DNA of 64,000 nt from Nothopassalora personata (lineage: Eukaryota > Ascomycota > Dothideomycetes > Mycosphaerellales > Mycosphaerellaceae): NCBI GenBank assembly GCA_033816765.1, contig CM066292.1, positions 1,364,001-1,428,000 on the forward strand, given 5' to 3'. This document shows positions 33,600 to 44,465 of this stretch, piece after piece. The notes beneath the pieces are model-generated. The model saw nothing but the letters and a program-made list of their open reading frames with translations, did no database searches and was not told the DNA's origin. Every line of letters begins with the position of its first letter. Position 1 is the first letter of the stretch. The position numbers and the translations under genes were made by a program.

Positions 33600-34678
33600 A
33601 AGGGGTCTAGGAGAGGCGTCGTGCTTCTGTTACTAGCTCTCTCCTCTACTCTCCGAGTATAGTCGGTATCTCCCCGAGATCTAACGCTGCTCTCGGATTT
33701 ACTAGTTCGGGGTTGTATTATATTAAACTGCTCGCGGCGCACTATATTCTTACCGCGGCAATTCCGTACTATGTAGCCTTCTTTACTACAGGTATAACAT
33801 GTAAGTTTTCCTTTTCCTTTAAAGGGCTTTCCGTGGCCCCTACTCTTATCGATCTTCCGTCCTCGTTAGGTAACGTCCAGTTCCATTGGCTATGGTCCAT
33901 AGTAGGGCTAGCTTTATCGTGAGAATTCTCCCTTCGTAACGTATCCTCCTAAGGGTCTACGGTCCGGAGTATATCCTACTATTCCTCCTACTTTAGAATC
34001 GTATTTCTTCTCCTAGTGTCGTTCCTAGAGCTAGTCATTAATGTTGATCGACGCCTTCATTAGCTCTTCGAGGTTAGTGATCTGTCCCCCGTGTCTCATT
34101 AACTCGTCCTTAACGGAGTCCTTAAGTCTACGTCGGAACATAGTCATTAACGCCGTCTAGTCCCATCTAGTAATTTGTCCGTATTCTTCGAATTTGGCGG
34201 TATACTCTAAAGCAGACGTCTTCTACTTTAGGTGTTGAATGATTCGTATAGCCTATTAGACTTCGTTCGAGGTTCTAAAGATTAATTTCATCTTTTCTTT
34301 AAAAAGGGTATAGCTCCTAAACATTCTAGTAGGGTCTAATCGTCGTATACCTTTAAGGTATTCCTTAAGGTAAGGTTTGATCCAGTTCTACGCACTTCCG
34401 CGAAGGTACGTAATAGCGAAGATAGTTCTTTTATCGGCATCGACTAGGTTGAACATAAGGTACATATCTATCTAATTAATCCAGTCGTCGAACTTAGCTC
34501 TGTCTCTATAGAAGAGATCTAGCTTAGCAGCCTTAACGTCGTTCCTCCTTAGAGTAGGCTCGTCATCGTCATTAGACTTATCGTCCTTCGTAGTAGTCTA
34601 TTGTAGTAGCGCACGGCGGATGCTTCCTACTTCGCTAGGGGCGGGTGTTCCCCTACTAGCTGCTTAAGTAGCGCTCAT
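33600..34678 (-). pseudogene. Gypsy-2 gag remnant
   Basis: Starts at ATG 34678-34676 (the equivalent codon is ATA in Gypsy-1). Reads the same gag as Gypsy-1 on the minus strand, with a mutated CCHC knuckle near 33790. RIP stops throughout. Confidence 0.82.
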
Positions 34679-34695
34679 CCTAAGGGCGTTTAAAG

Positions 34696-35496
34696 TGTTA
34701 TTATCTCGTTCTAGGGCTAGTCTTAAAAGAGAGATAAGTTAAGTCACGTAGCGGTATTATTCTTTAGAGAGGCTAAAGTAAGCTAAGCGAAGATAAATGA
34801 TAGGAATAAGAGTTATATTCCAATCAGTGAGATAGTAACATAAGTTGAACGCATTAGAACTATAAGGGTTTCTAGCGTTCTGTTATTGTCTCGTTCCAGG
34901 GCTAGTCTCAAAAGAGAGATAAGTCAAGTCACGTGGCGGTATTATTCTTTGGAGAGGCTGAAGCAAGCTGAGCGAAGATGAATGATAGGAATAAGAGTTG
35001 TATTCCAATCAGTGAGATAGTAACATGAGTTGAACGCATCAGAACCATAAGGGTTTCTAGCGTTCCTAAATACAAAGGAGATAGAGCGTTTGCTCTCCGT
35101 GCTCTCCATGCTCTCCATGCTCTCTCGAGATCACCGAGATCAACGAGATCAAGGAGATCACTTCAGTTGCTCTCTCGGTTCCTTGGTTTTATTCCTGCGG
35201 GTGAGAGAGCACTTCTCGGGCGGAAGCGCCCACCAATTGTGGAGGTCTGATTGGTTAGCTTCCTTCAGCCCCAGATCAGAACCGTAACACGTTCCTAAAT
35301 ACAAAGGAGATTCGCGGCGTAGAGCCTATAGCTTAGTATAATCACCTTAATTAGTCCTACTAAGCATACTGATTACACTAATCAGTCCGTGAAGTAATTA
35401 GTGTCACGTGCGTCTAGATGATCAGTATCACGTGTCTCTAAGTGATTAGTGTTTCGTATGTCTAGTCGGGGCTGCCGTTTAGACCGAACCGTAACA
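34696..35496 (-). repeat. Gypsy-2 5' LTR, split by a solo LTR
   Basis: LTR pieces 34696-34880 and 35295-35496 together with one CGTTC correspond to the 387-bp LTR at the other end; the solo LTR sits between them. Confidence 0.88.
34881..35289 (-). repeat. Solo LTR of the Gypsy-1 family, barely RIPed
   Basis: 409 bp, TGTTATTG..CGTAACA, flanked by CGTTC (34876-34880 and 35290-35294). The U3 has GAGATC and CTCTCCAT repeats as in Gypsy-1. Unlike both Gypsy-1 LTRs it keeps most CpA/TpG sites. Left by LTR-LTR recombination of a later insertion. The open frame at 35090-35287 is chance. Confidence 0.92.
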
Positions 35497-35879
35497 TAGC
35501 GTTAGCATCTACTACTACTATCTATACTAGTTTATTAGAACCTACTATAACTGTAGTATTGTCGATAGATTCGTTACTTATGGTCGCTACGGTGCCTGCT
35601 GCAATTTACGTAAACCTCGCTCTACCGACACGAAGTGAATGCGGTAGCTACTACGAGGTGGTACTACTACCGGAGCTATGCTTATAACTAATCGATTAAT
35701 AGTAGTATTACGATCCACGTACTTATAAGTACTCGGTTCTCGTGCATTGGCTCGACTATGTTACCTCGGTCCACCTCTCTACTTACGCCTATTGTCTAGT
35801 ATCGTAGATGGATCCTATGTTCGTAGTGTAACCTCGACAATCGTTACAAGCGGCGCAGTAGACTTATTAATATACTAGT

Positions 35880-38016
35880 GCCTTGTAAACTACTTAGGCT
35901 TCAGTTTAAGGTAACTAATATGCTCCTCTTACGTTATAAACTAGTGCTTACACTTAATGCCCTAAGAGTAAGTAAATTGGCCGCTATAATGAGACTTCGT
36001 AGTGCGTTTACCGTCTCGAATCTCCTACAACTCCTTATGTCTAAGCTGTCGTTATTTAATAGCTTTCTACATAGCCTTACGGTGAATATAACTATTATAT
36101 TGTTAATACTCGGGCTTGCGAAACGCTATAGGGATTCGAGCCTACTCTTAACTGTGTTTATACAGTATCTCTCGTAGTCTTAGCTGCTACTACGGTATAA
36201 GCTTTTAGAATAACGTAACGATATTATAACGCTTACTAACGAGCCATTTCTTTATAGTTAAGTACGTAGCCTCCGCTCGAGATGTTATATACTGTCCGTA
36301 CTAGGGGAACTTATTAATCTAGTAGTATAGTAAGCTCTCCTTATAGTACTAGTATTCACGTGCTAGATAAGCCTAGAGGTCTCGTACCTTCTTATTACTA
36401 TAGTTCTTTATGCTATCGTTAATCGCTTACTACTTATCGACTATCTTCGCCTATACTGCCTTACGAAAGGTCTCTAAGAAAGCGATAGTTTTAGGGGCGT
36501 CTTCGTAGTGCGTAATCTTACCGTTGTCGTTAAGCACTAGTTTCTATAGCTACTTCTTACGTGCCTAGGCCTATACGTTCTTTATAGTATGCTACTAACA
36601 TATAATCTTCGGAGTAGTTAGAAATACTCGGTCTAACGCGTTAATGAAACTACGATCTCTATCTATTACCTATAGTTAAGGCAATAGTAATAGAGTAGGA
36701 GGTTTTGCAATGCCGGACTTATTCGTACCCTAGCCACTACGACGCTCGAAGATTCGCTTTACTAATTGCAGTACCTATATAAATGCTAGTTCGTCTTTAT
36801 TGCCTATAATAGTATAGCTAAGAGGCACAGTTTCGTTAGCTCCTATGCCTCTAACGATGTTTAAGACTAGCCTCTTGTACTTATTCGTCTTATAGGTGTT
36901 GTTAACGATTAGATACTTAGGGTAATGCCGGTAGATTTACTTAGCTAGTTAAGGGTAAATGACTAGCAGTTTATCGATCTCTCCGGCTTCATTCTTATCT
37001 ATCTCCTAGTAGAATCCGAGGCGATCTAGTTCCTTAACAAGCGCTTTAGTAGCAGTTATATTGCCTTATACTACCTTCTTAGCATTCGCCCTAATGTTTT
37101 AGAGGTCCTTAAGGATCTATATGCCTATAGAAAACACGTTATTAGAAGAGATATTGTGCTTAATAAGAGGTTGCGGGTACAGCCGGAGTCGTTGTTAATA
37201 GAGCTACCTTACTACCGCCGGCTAACGTTACTTATAATCTTTCTTCTCAAGTAACTCTAAGTACGTCGATAAGACACCACAATTGCGCTTTATATTATTA
37301 ACAACTATCTACTTCATCCGCTTAGAACGCTACCGACGACGGTAAGTCGCGAAATCGCTAGCCGGCCGCGCCCTATAGTTATGTTAATAGCTATTATTCG
37401 TACGAATCTTCTACCTACCGTAAGGATTCTTCGTGTCGACGAGCCTAATAGCGATACTAACTAGACAGTAACACTTCATTAACGTAGCAGCCGGCCTTAC
37501 GCCTATTAACTTCCTCTTACGATTATCTGGATCGCCTCCTTACGAACACACGATCCACTTCGATATTACCTTACCGCTCTTATTACGGCGTAGGCTCTAC
37601 GTTATCTAGGCGAAGCTACGACGCGTAGCTTCGTGTTAAGTAAACGCGTACGCCTTCTCGAATGACGCGAAGGTTCGATCGAACGGTATAGCTAATAGAT
37701 TGCCTAGATGAACATTATCGTCGTCGACATCCTTACGAGCCGCGGCTACGGTAAGTTAACTAAGTTTCTACTAATCTAGTTATGTTGTAGGCGCCTATTT
37801 ATCGAACTTACCCTCTACTGCGGTATGCGAATCTACCTCCGAATCTACCTCCGAATCCCCCTCCGAAGTAGTATTACCCTTATTAACCTCCGTATCGTCC
37901 TTATCGTCCGCATTAAGCTACGTGTCTTAAAAGAAATCGCCGCCTGTTGGATCGTCTAGAAAACTAGTATCGTACGCGACTTGCGAGGCTATAATAGGCG
38001 CTTTAAGAGGTAGCAT
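35880..38016 (-). pseudogene. MULE transposase remnant
   Basis: From ATG 38016-38014 the minus strand has an acidic N-terminal part (TEVNKGNTTSEGDSEVDSEV). A FAR1-like DNA-binding segment follows near 37690-37500 (FDRTFASFEKAYAFTQHEAT, then SKWIVCSQGG-like sequence with Cys changes). The MULE transposase core runs from about 36990 to 36550, with YLIVNNTYKTNKYKRLVLNI, VIDRDRSFINALDRVF and a mutated C-x-x-H block before TIKNV. The C-terminal part is not legible. Many TAG/TAA stops. The family would catalyse cut-and-paste transposition with 9-bp duplications, as seen here. Confidence 0.82.
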
Positions 38017-38282
38017 AGATTAAGTAAATTCGAAGGCATTAACAGCCTATAAGGGCGTTATTTACGAGGTAGTAGTGAGTTTAAGAGATATAATAAACAA
38101 GCAATTATAGCGGCGCTAACAACACCTAGGATTTCGACATAAACAAGTAGTATAGCAGTAGGATGAGGTTTAAGACGCGTTGTACGGATAAGTGAGGTGC
38201 TCCCGCTAAGAGCACTTGTTTTAGTAAGTATATAAGGGTTATTTAGGAGCGGTAGGCTAACTAGTATTGCAGTTAATATGAG

Positions 38283-38325
38283 ATCGCCTAGTAAATAGCA
38301 ATCTACCGCCTAGCGAATAGTATCT
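38283..38325 (-). repeat. MULE right terminal inverted repeat
   Basis: Inverted counterpart of 24602-24644, followed by 4 bp and then the target duplication GGGTAAAAG. Confidence 0.85.
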
Positions 38326-38380
38326 ACTAGGGTAAAAGCGGCCGGCCCAATTCCGCTACTTTACCTTACTACCTTAGTAA

Positions 38381-38421
38381 GTGCACTAGCCAATCTACCC
38401 CGGGCAAGTTGGCTAGTGCGC
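38381..38421. repeat. Inverted repeat / hairpin
   Basis: GTGCACTAGCCAA and TTGGCTAGTGCGC form a 12- to 13-bp stem around a 15-base C/G-rich loop, next to a C-rich run. It could be the end of a small DNA transposon or a regulatory palindrome. Confidence 0.6.
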
Positions 38422-38429
38422 TTTCCCCG

Positions 38430-39150
38430 CTTAATCGCCCAACTGCCCGCCCCGTTTCACTGCCCGAGGCGTGCCGCTATAATCGCCGCGATATGCGATC
38501 GTTTATATAAAGATTGTTATAATAGCGGGGCTAGGCAGTAGCATTAATACTAAAGCTAGTATACTCTACACTCCCGTTCCCTCCCAATTAGGGATTTGCT
38601 TTCGGCGAAGCCTTATCCTACACTTTAACACGTTAGATAATGGGCACTACACGCTATAGGGAGGACTCGAAGGCGACACTAAGTTGGAGGCGGTAGAAAG
38701 TAAGACTTAGATAAGGGAGGGCAATATACCTTCTATGCACAATTCGCACAATGTCACTACCGCCGTACTAAGAGACTACTTTAAAGTGGACGACGAAGTT
38801 TGTTAAGACGTAGCATAAAGGCGGCTACTCCATTACTAACTGGGATACAGCATGGAAAATTGTGTACGGGATCTTAAATCTTAGATACGGACCTTGTCCT
38901 AATTAGTTAACACTTAACAACAACCCTTACGGTCGGAGATTAACTCTTTCAAAACACAAATCTCTCTAGTCTAAAGCAACTAAAACGTTCTAGCAGCTCG
39001 TTACCATAAGCTACAAAAGCATAATGAAGCTCTCTAAGGAATGTACGATTCCGTAAAGCATGACTTTAAAGCACTCAATACTCGCTCGCTACGAGAGTCT
39101 AGGCTAGATTAATCACACGACGTCGGTCGCTAAGGCTAACGAAGATGATG
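38430..39150. other. No firm gene
   Basis: Moderately RIPed DNA outside the MULE; no motif or open frame recognised. Confidence 0.35.
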
Positions 39151-40020
39151 CTTCCGGTCATGCTCGTAGCTATAATGTGCTTGCACGCTGTAGAGCACTT
39201 AAGTCTGCTTTTCGCGAGCTACGTACAATGCATAACAGCGTGGCCAGTTTAGTGCATACCCTTAATCTTAAGAACGACGAATTTGTATCCCGTTTACAGG
39301 AGCCCCTAGGGCATGTACCGGAACGACTACGAGAGGTCGCGGACTTTCTACACGAGCAATTCCCTCTAGCTCCTAGATTGAACGCTATGCAGTCACTACT
39401 TAGCCTAGAAGACTCATCTAACGGAGTATAGCGCCTCGGAATAGCCTCGAGGACCGGAAACTAGGATCTCAATACCTAGAAGAAAGCTCTTTAGCGCGGG
39501 AGATTTCTTATAGATATAACCTCATCGAGCAGTACTCCATTCCTATAGTAGATTAGCGACAATGTACAGGGGATTCCTCCAGTCTATTTACTTCTAAATC
39601 GAGCCTATCACTAGGATATCGCGGCCAATGTCCGATGAGGAGCTCTACTACGTAAATGACTTCGAGGAGCATAGTCGAAACTGTAGCATTTGCTCTAAAG
39701 CGCTTTTTACCTCTAAACGGCACCACTCCACGAATGTCGGTATACAGTTGTGCAAATATAGCGTTAAATTAGCCTAAGAAGTGTCTTACCGTCTACGAGG
39801 AGCGAGCGATGGCCACATATACACGGCCTCTCCTATACAACTCCGCTATATTAGGGTTGAGATGCCCGCGGTGCTTACATACACACAGTGGCTCATTGAC
39901 ATTAGCAAAGATCTAAGGCGTGATAGGAGAAGGAGCTCTAAACTAAAGAGTTTAGTAGGTAATACCGGAAGATATCGCGACGGGACGCTAACTTTCCGTT
40001 GTAGGCTTTCCGTATAGACA
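39150..40020 (+). pseudogene. Decayed host coding region with CxxC motif
   Basis: Two plus-strand segments in different frames. 39177-39431 is open and helical (CRALKSAFRELRTMHNSV; ERLREVADFLHEQFPLAPR). 39630-40017 contains ELYYVNDFEEHSRNCSICSK with a later LCKYSV (possible metal site), a stop at 39778, then an open stretch including HIYTASPIQLRYIRVEMP. Mild RIP-type stops. May be one or two genes; product unknown. Confidence 0.4.
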
Positions 40021-40617
40021 AAGGTAGTGCGTCGTCGTACAGATTGTTAGATAGTAGTCCTGAATATATTTGTCGTGCTTTTAACTATACCTAAAGTGTC
40101 ATGCGTACATAGGCAGCTCGAGTGATTATTCGCATCAAGTTCTACTTAGGCTCTATACCTCGGACAGCGGAGCACGTAATAGCTATGCTAATTGTATTGT
40201 ACAACAGCGCGATGTCGCGAATCCGGGTCGAGAAACTAGGTTTGCCCTCCTACGTCCCCTAACTAGTTAGGTATAAGAACGTGTCTTAAGCCGGATCGAT
40301 CACCTGTTATAGTAGTAGAGATGGTTACTTTAGCGGTTGATACAATCCCCGTGAGTTCGGGCATGAGACAGCTCGTATGAAGCTGAAGATGAAATGTCTA
40401 GGTAAACAGGAGCGAAGCTAGCTAAGGAGAAAGTCCATCTACGAGGAGCATACCCTCGGTAGGATCCTGGAAACCGTTAATGCGTTCGGTGGAATAAATG
40501 ACTGAACACGGGTCGCGCCTTTAGTCCATTAGGGCTACTATTACCTCTCGTGACGACAATATGTATATAGCCTGCTTTACATTCGGAATAAAATCACAAT
40601 GCTCGCAATATCCCACA
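40021..40617. other. No firm gene
   Basis: Mixed composition, mild RIP, nothing recognised. Confidence 0.3.
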
Positions 40618-41850
40618 ATGATTAAGATCTAGGAATATTATGAACCTACGCTAGCAGAACTTGTTCGCATTAGAGAACGACTTGATCGGATAGAGGATAC
40701 CTTAAACCTACTAATGCGATACGACAATGCATAAAACGACAAGGTCCAGCCGAGCACAGGTAAGAAGAGTAGAGTCTACCGACGATTAGCATTCTTACTT
40801 TTTAAGAAAGCTCTTCGCGACGATTCTTACGATCACAAGTTTAAGGGTGAGCGAACCCTTACAATACTGTCGGCGCTATAAACTAAACACGAGCAGCCCT
40901 AGCCCACGTTAGACTCCTAGCGGAGCGTGCTATGATCGAATTCGGGCGACTGTAAGCTGTAAGAAGCCATTGCAGTTCTAAGTAACGGGAGTTCGAATGC
41001 TTTACTAGAAATCGTGTTAAGGAACTTCGATTTCATAAGCATAGACGTCCGGGTTTCGGTTTATAGGATTGATACTCACGGGTTCGTACCTATTTGTAGT
41101 AACATACAATGCACAGTATATTTGTACCCACTTCTACTATAAGTTACCAATTAGTTTTATACACGAGTCCGTTATGTTTTCCAGCGCCTTATCTTGCCGG
41201 CGGACAGTCCGACTGTTCGACCTTACCCGAGAGTTTCGCGATGCAATCTACAATTGCGCGCTCGTATCGAGTTATGCTGTTCCTATCGGCAACCTAGCGA
41301 AGTTCCATTAGCGGCACAGTCCAAAGCAGGCCTTAATGGACTTAACACATTCGTTGGTACTGTGGACATTGCCTTGCACACGGCAGTGCGTTAGCTGGAC
41401 ATCTAGAGGGCCATCGACTTGCTGGACTTGCCGCCAGATTTCACCTCCTCCATAAGCTCCGACCGAGTCCACATGATTGATCAACCCTAGTATCGGCATT
41501 CTAACATGTTACTCATCGAGCGGGTAGAGATCAGATTACGAAGAGTCACACCGGGGGAACGGATAGTAGCGACCCTTACGTCAGGATCTTAGGATACGCT
41601 CCACGACCTTTACATTGCTATCGTAGAGCACAAAGATTTACAGCTGTTCATCCTAACAGTAGAAGGCGAGGTCTCGAAGGAAGTGATGCTTATTTCCAGG
41701 GATGGCGTGGCAGCACAGTAGGTACATACAACGCTAAGACACTGCTAGGAGCGGTACATCGAAAGGGTAATCCTCGCGGCAGCGCGACAACCAGGCCATT
41801 TTTGGATAGACAGCGCATCGGCGAGGAAGTATATCGATACACGAGCTACT
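40618..41850 (+). pseudogene. Decayed large host gene, unknown product
   Basis: From ATG 40618 one frame reads with TAG/TAA stops to about 41115: ELVRIRERLDRIEDTLNLLM (coiled coil), KKALRDDSYDHKFKGERTL, EAIAVLSNGSSNALLEIVLR and RIDTHGFVPICSN. After a frameshift, coding resumes near 41510 with ERVEIRLRRVTPGERIVATL and LHDLYIAIVEHKDLQLFILT, ending near 41850. This is clearly former protein sequence, but I do not recognise the family. Stops are mostly TAG, compatible with RIP. Confidence 0.5.
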
Positions 41851-43046
41851 TGTTAGTTACCCTTGCGGCGATTGGCGGATTCGGAGTGGCGAAGTACGCC
41901 TCGAGATAACAGTGCATGATCGCTACTAGGACGTCTAGCTTGTACAGGTCAACTAGCTACTAGAGGATCACATCATAAATAATAACATTAGACAGCCCAC
42001 GACTGTTGTATTACAGGTTCAAGCAGCCTTGCTAGTGGCCTCCATTTGCCCTAGTCGCGCGCGTTTGCTTAGCCGGGGAGATGCTTTCATTAGGCTTAAA
42101 GTGCTAAGGTAGCTATCTAGTACGTGCTTCTTCTGGTTGTAGACAACGGACATGTCGCGTAACGGTGATGATCTCCTCTTTCTCAAGGGCGTATGTACAG
42201 TCTCATTGTCGCTGTCGATCGTGATAGCTTAAGAGGGACGAATCGGACGATCGACAGTGCTTAAGCATGTAGATAATGGATGCCTCGACTTCACGAAAGT
42301 CCTCTACTCATCGTGATGTGATTTATCTAGTGGTAGTGGCCGCTTCAGCCCTATTGGTGCTAGTATGGACATATAATAAGCGCTGGGCGCGCTCGTACCT
42401 GCTCGTTAAATGCTAAGCAGGTTCATGAGATATGGCAGCCACCCCGGAGCATGGTTGGCGACAGTGAACAGGCCACTCGCGACGAGCGTACTTGCCGAGA
42501 AGTCGTGTGCATTGGCAGCGAAGGCTGACGTATAGCTTGCGGCTGTCCTGCTAGCCGGAACGAGGATTTCTTACGTGGTCCAAGTACCTAGAACTTTAGC
42601 CTAGGTTGTATTGCTCTAAGAGACCGATTGCATGATACATTGCAAGGCACGCCGTAATGCAGGGATATCATTCAGTCCTTTGAGGTTAAGCTTTCCGCCA
42701 ATGTTGTCCGAAGCCCGGCGCAGCAGCTCGAAGATATATCTCGCTCTTGCAAATTGTATCTCTAGCCTCTAATCCGAGCGACGGCTAGGAAGAGCAGGGT
42801 ACATGGCCGCTACTACTTCCAGAATCTCTATGGAAGCCTCTTAGGTGCGAATACCGGCCGAAAGCTCCCTACAGGAGGGTGACTTAGATAATGAGGTGGT
42901 AAGCTCGGTGGCTCCTCCGGAGGGCTCGAAGGCACGACACTGCTGCTTCGCAGCATAGGAGGCATGACCATATTCGTGCCAAAGACGCGCTTTCACTAAG
43001 CTAAGGTAGAAGCGTGTCCGAGCGATAGAAATCCGATAATTTGGCC
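41851..43046. other. No firm gene
   Basis: Patchy composition with short frames only. A plus-strand continuation of the preceding pseudogene is possible but not readable. Confidence 0.3.
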
Positions 43047-43292
43047 GCCCGTGCGGGTAAAAGACTATAAGGATCCTTTTACTACGGTCTTTCGCGAACC
43101 AGGTGCCTCTAGCGCCTATGCGGGCGACTTCTTACACGGCCGTCATCTAATATGGCCGTCGGCCTCCTAACCCTCATTTTCTAGATAATCTAGGCGCCCG
43201 CGCGGGCGAACGACCTTATGGACTCCGCGCGCTATAGTCTTCCACCCGTTATCCTCTTCTATGCTAGCCGATTGAAATGCCCGTGCGGGCGA
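43047..43292. repeat. Four dispersed copies of palindromic GCCCGYGCGGGC motif
   Basis: Near-palindromes at 43047-43057, 43114-43127, 43194-43208 and 43279-43292, about 67-85 bp apart, each followed by A/GA. They occur in a minus-strand frame where they give Pro-Ala/Arg-rich peptides (SPARA, RPRGR), so they could be decayed coding repeats or protein-binding sites. Confidence 0.55.
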
Positions 43293-43399
43293 CGCCGCAT
43301 AGAAGCTTTGTGATTCAGCAGCCGGCGTAGCTCGACCATGCAAGGGCACGTTGAATGGTTAGGAACCTCCGCCGAGTTAACAAGTAGACGATCGAGTTG

Positions 43400-43873
43400 C
43401 ATGGTTTTAGATTATGCTAGGCTTCATCGAGAGAGTCGAGACAAGGACCGCCACGTGGTGTCAGTGGCAAGTATGAGCTATGTGGCGTTGCCACAGTACA
43501 GCCTGTAACTGCTCGGGGCGGCTTCATCATAACGCAATCGAAAGCACAGAAAGTAGGAGGCGAGTATGCGCAGGTAACTCGCATTCTATTGTCTGTCGTG
43601 ATTCTACAAGTCTACGTAAAAATTTCCTTGCGTAATCATTCGATTAAGGCTGAATCTCAGCTTTATCGTCCTGTACTAGCGTCCCGCGGAAACTCTTCGA
43701 TGAAACGCCTTCTCGAGCGCTGCGGGATCCTGAAATCTCCTAATGCGAGCGTTTTGTAGCAGAGACATTCTTTGACCCGGTGCCAATTCCTGTACCGGGC
43801 ATAACGTGCTGTGGAGGCGACGGTGTGGGCGAATCGTCGTCGCTCCATTCATTCTACCAATCTGAATAATCAA
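43400..43873 (-). pseudogene. Decayed host gene fragment
   Basis: Minus-strand frame from 43873 includes QDPAALEKAFHRRVSAGR, a stop, and TIKLRFSLNRMITQGNFYVD before further stops. It lies on the same strand as the host reading frame split by the hAT and may belong to the same large gene. Product unknown. Confidence 0.35.
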
Positions 43874-44229
43874 GGGTTACTAACAAGTTTAGTAGATGAG
43901 TCGCGCACTAGACGACCCTCTCCTAGCTTAGCTTATCGTTCTTGTGCTTCATGAACTTCCTTATCCAATCCCGCTAGGGAAACCCTCATTCGCTGCAGCT
44001 GCTAATTGCGTACGTAGAATCGGCTCCATTAGAGCTTCCCAGGCCCAAGAGCCAAGTACGATGGGACGGGCTCCTATGTGTAATAAGGATGCATGTATAC
44101 ACTGTACTAAGCGCTACGCTTCCTTAAAGTGCTGAGTACCTCCATTCATGCCGAGCCCAAGGTCATTTATTAGGATGTCGAGGCTTGCAAAGAGCGCGCG
44201 ACAGCCCGTTAATCCTGTGCATCGTGCCT
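43874..44229. other. No firm gene
   Basis: Short frames only (for example 43944-44135 +), none supported. Confidence 0.3.
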
Positions 44230-44465
44230 CGCGCCTTTTGAGGCGGCTGGGTAAGCCGACGAGAGCATCCAGCTCAGTTCTTGCTTCCTAATCTCATCTC
44301 TCTAGAGGTTATACTCGGCGCATAGATATAGCACTTTCCTCGAGTGCAGCACGCGAGCTGCGAGAGATAGTGAAAGCAAGACCGTGTGGTGCGCTAGAGG
44401 CATAGTCATGTGTGGCGGGACGAACTCGCGTACCGCTGCCCTAATAAGGTGTACTGGCTGCAGTC
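44230..44465 (-). pseudogene. Host gene, 3' part, split by the hAT element
   Basis: Continues the minus-strand frame that ends at the other side of the hAT (53430). With one copy of the 8-bp duplication the frame is continuous: ..ITILNPT then LRLQPVHLIRAAVREFVPPH, HHTVLLSLSLAARVLHSRKV, and a TAG near AEYNL. The product is not recognised. Confidence 0.55.

Larger units (their letters stand above)
25778..35496 (-). mobile_element. Gypsy-2: Ty3/Gypsy chromovirus, RIPed, nested in the MULE
   Basis: Minus-strand element. Its 3' LTR is 25778-26164 (387 bp). Its 5' LTR runs 34696-35496 but is interrupted by a solo LTR (34881-35289). Target duplication TAGCG at 25773-25777 and 35497-35501. Polypurine tract (complement of CTATCCCCCTT) at 26165-26175. 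Internal order mirrors Gypsy-1: gag, protease, RT, RNase H, integrase, chromodomain, then an antisense ORF. RNase H is interrupted by nonaut-A (28436-30856). Internal regions are closely related to Gypsy-1, U3 is not. Confidence 0.93.
24600..38329 (-). mobile_element. Mutator-like element (MULE) with nested Gypsy-2
   Basis: Flanked by a 9-bp direct repeat GGGTAAAAG (24591-24599 and 38330-38338), the target length typical of MULEs. Just inside are inverted repeats of about 40 bp containing AGATACTATTCGCTAGGCGG, at about 24602-24644 and 38283-38325. The transposase is on the minus strand (38016 to about 35880). Gypsy-2 (25778-35496) lies in the 3' half. Without it the element is about 4.0 kb. 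RIPed. Confidence 0.85.

Noticed and set aside
33713..33922. 69-codon plus-strand frame with hydrophobic start
   Set aside because: Antisense shadow of the Gypsy-2 gag zinc-knuckle region.
35090..35287. 65-codon frame in the solo LTR
   Set aside because: Repetitive leucine/serine peptide produced by the U3 CTCTCCAT repeats.
38381..38421. Terminator or regulatory stem-loop
   Set aside because: The hairpin is real, but bacterial-style terminators do not apply here and no adjacent gene gives it a role.
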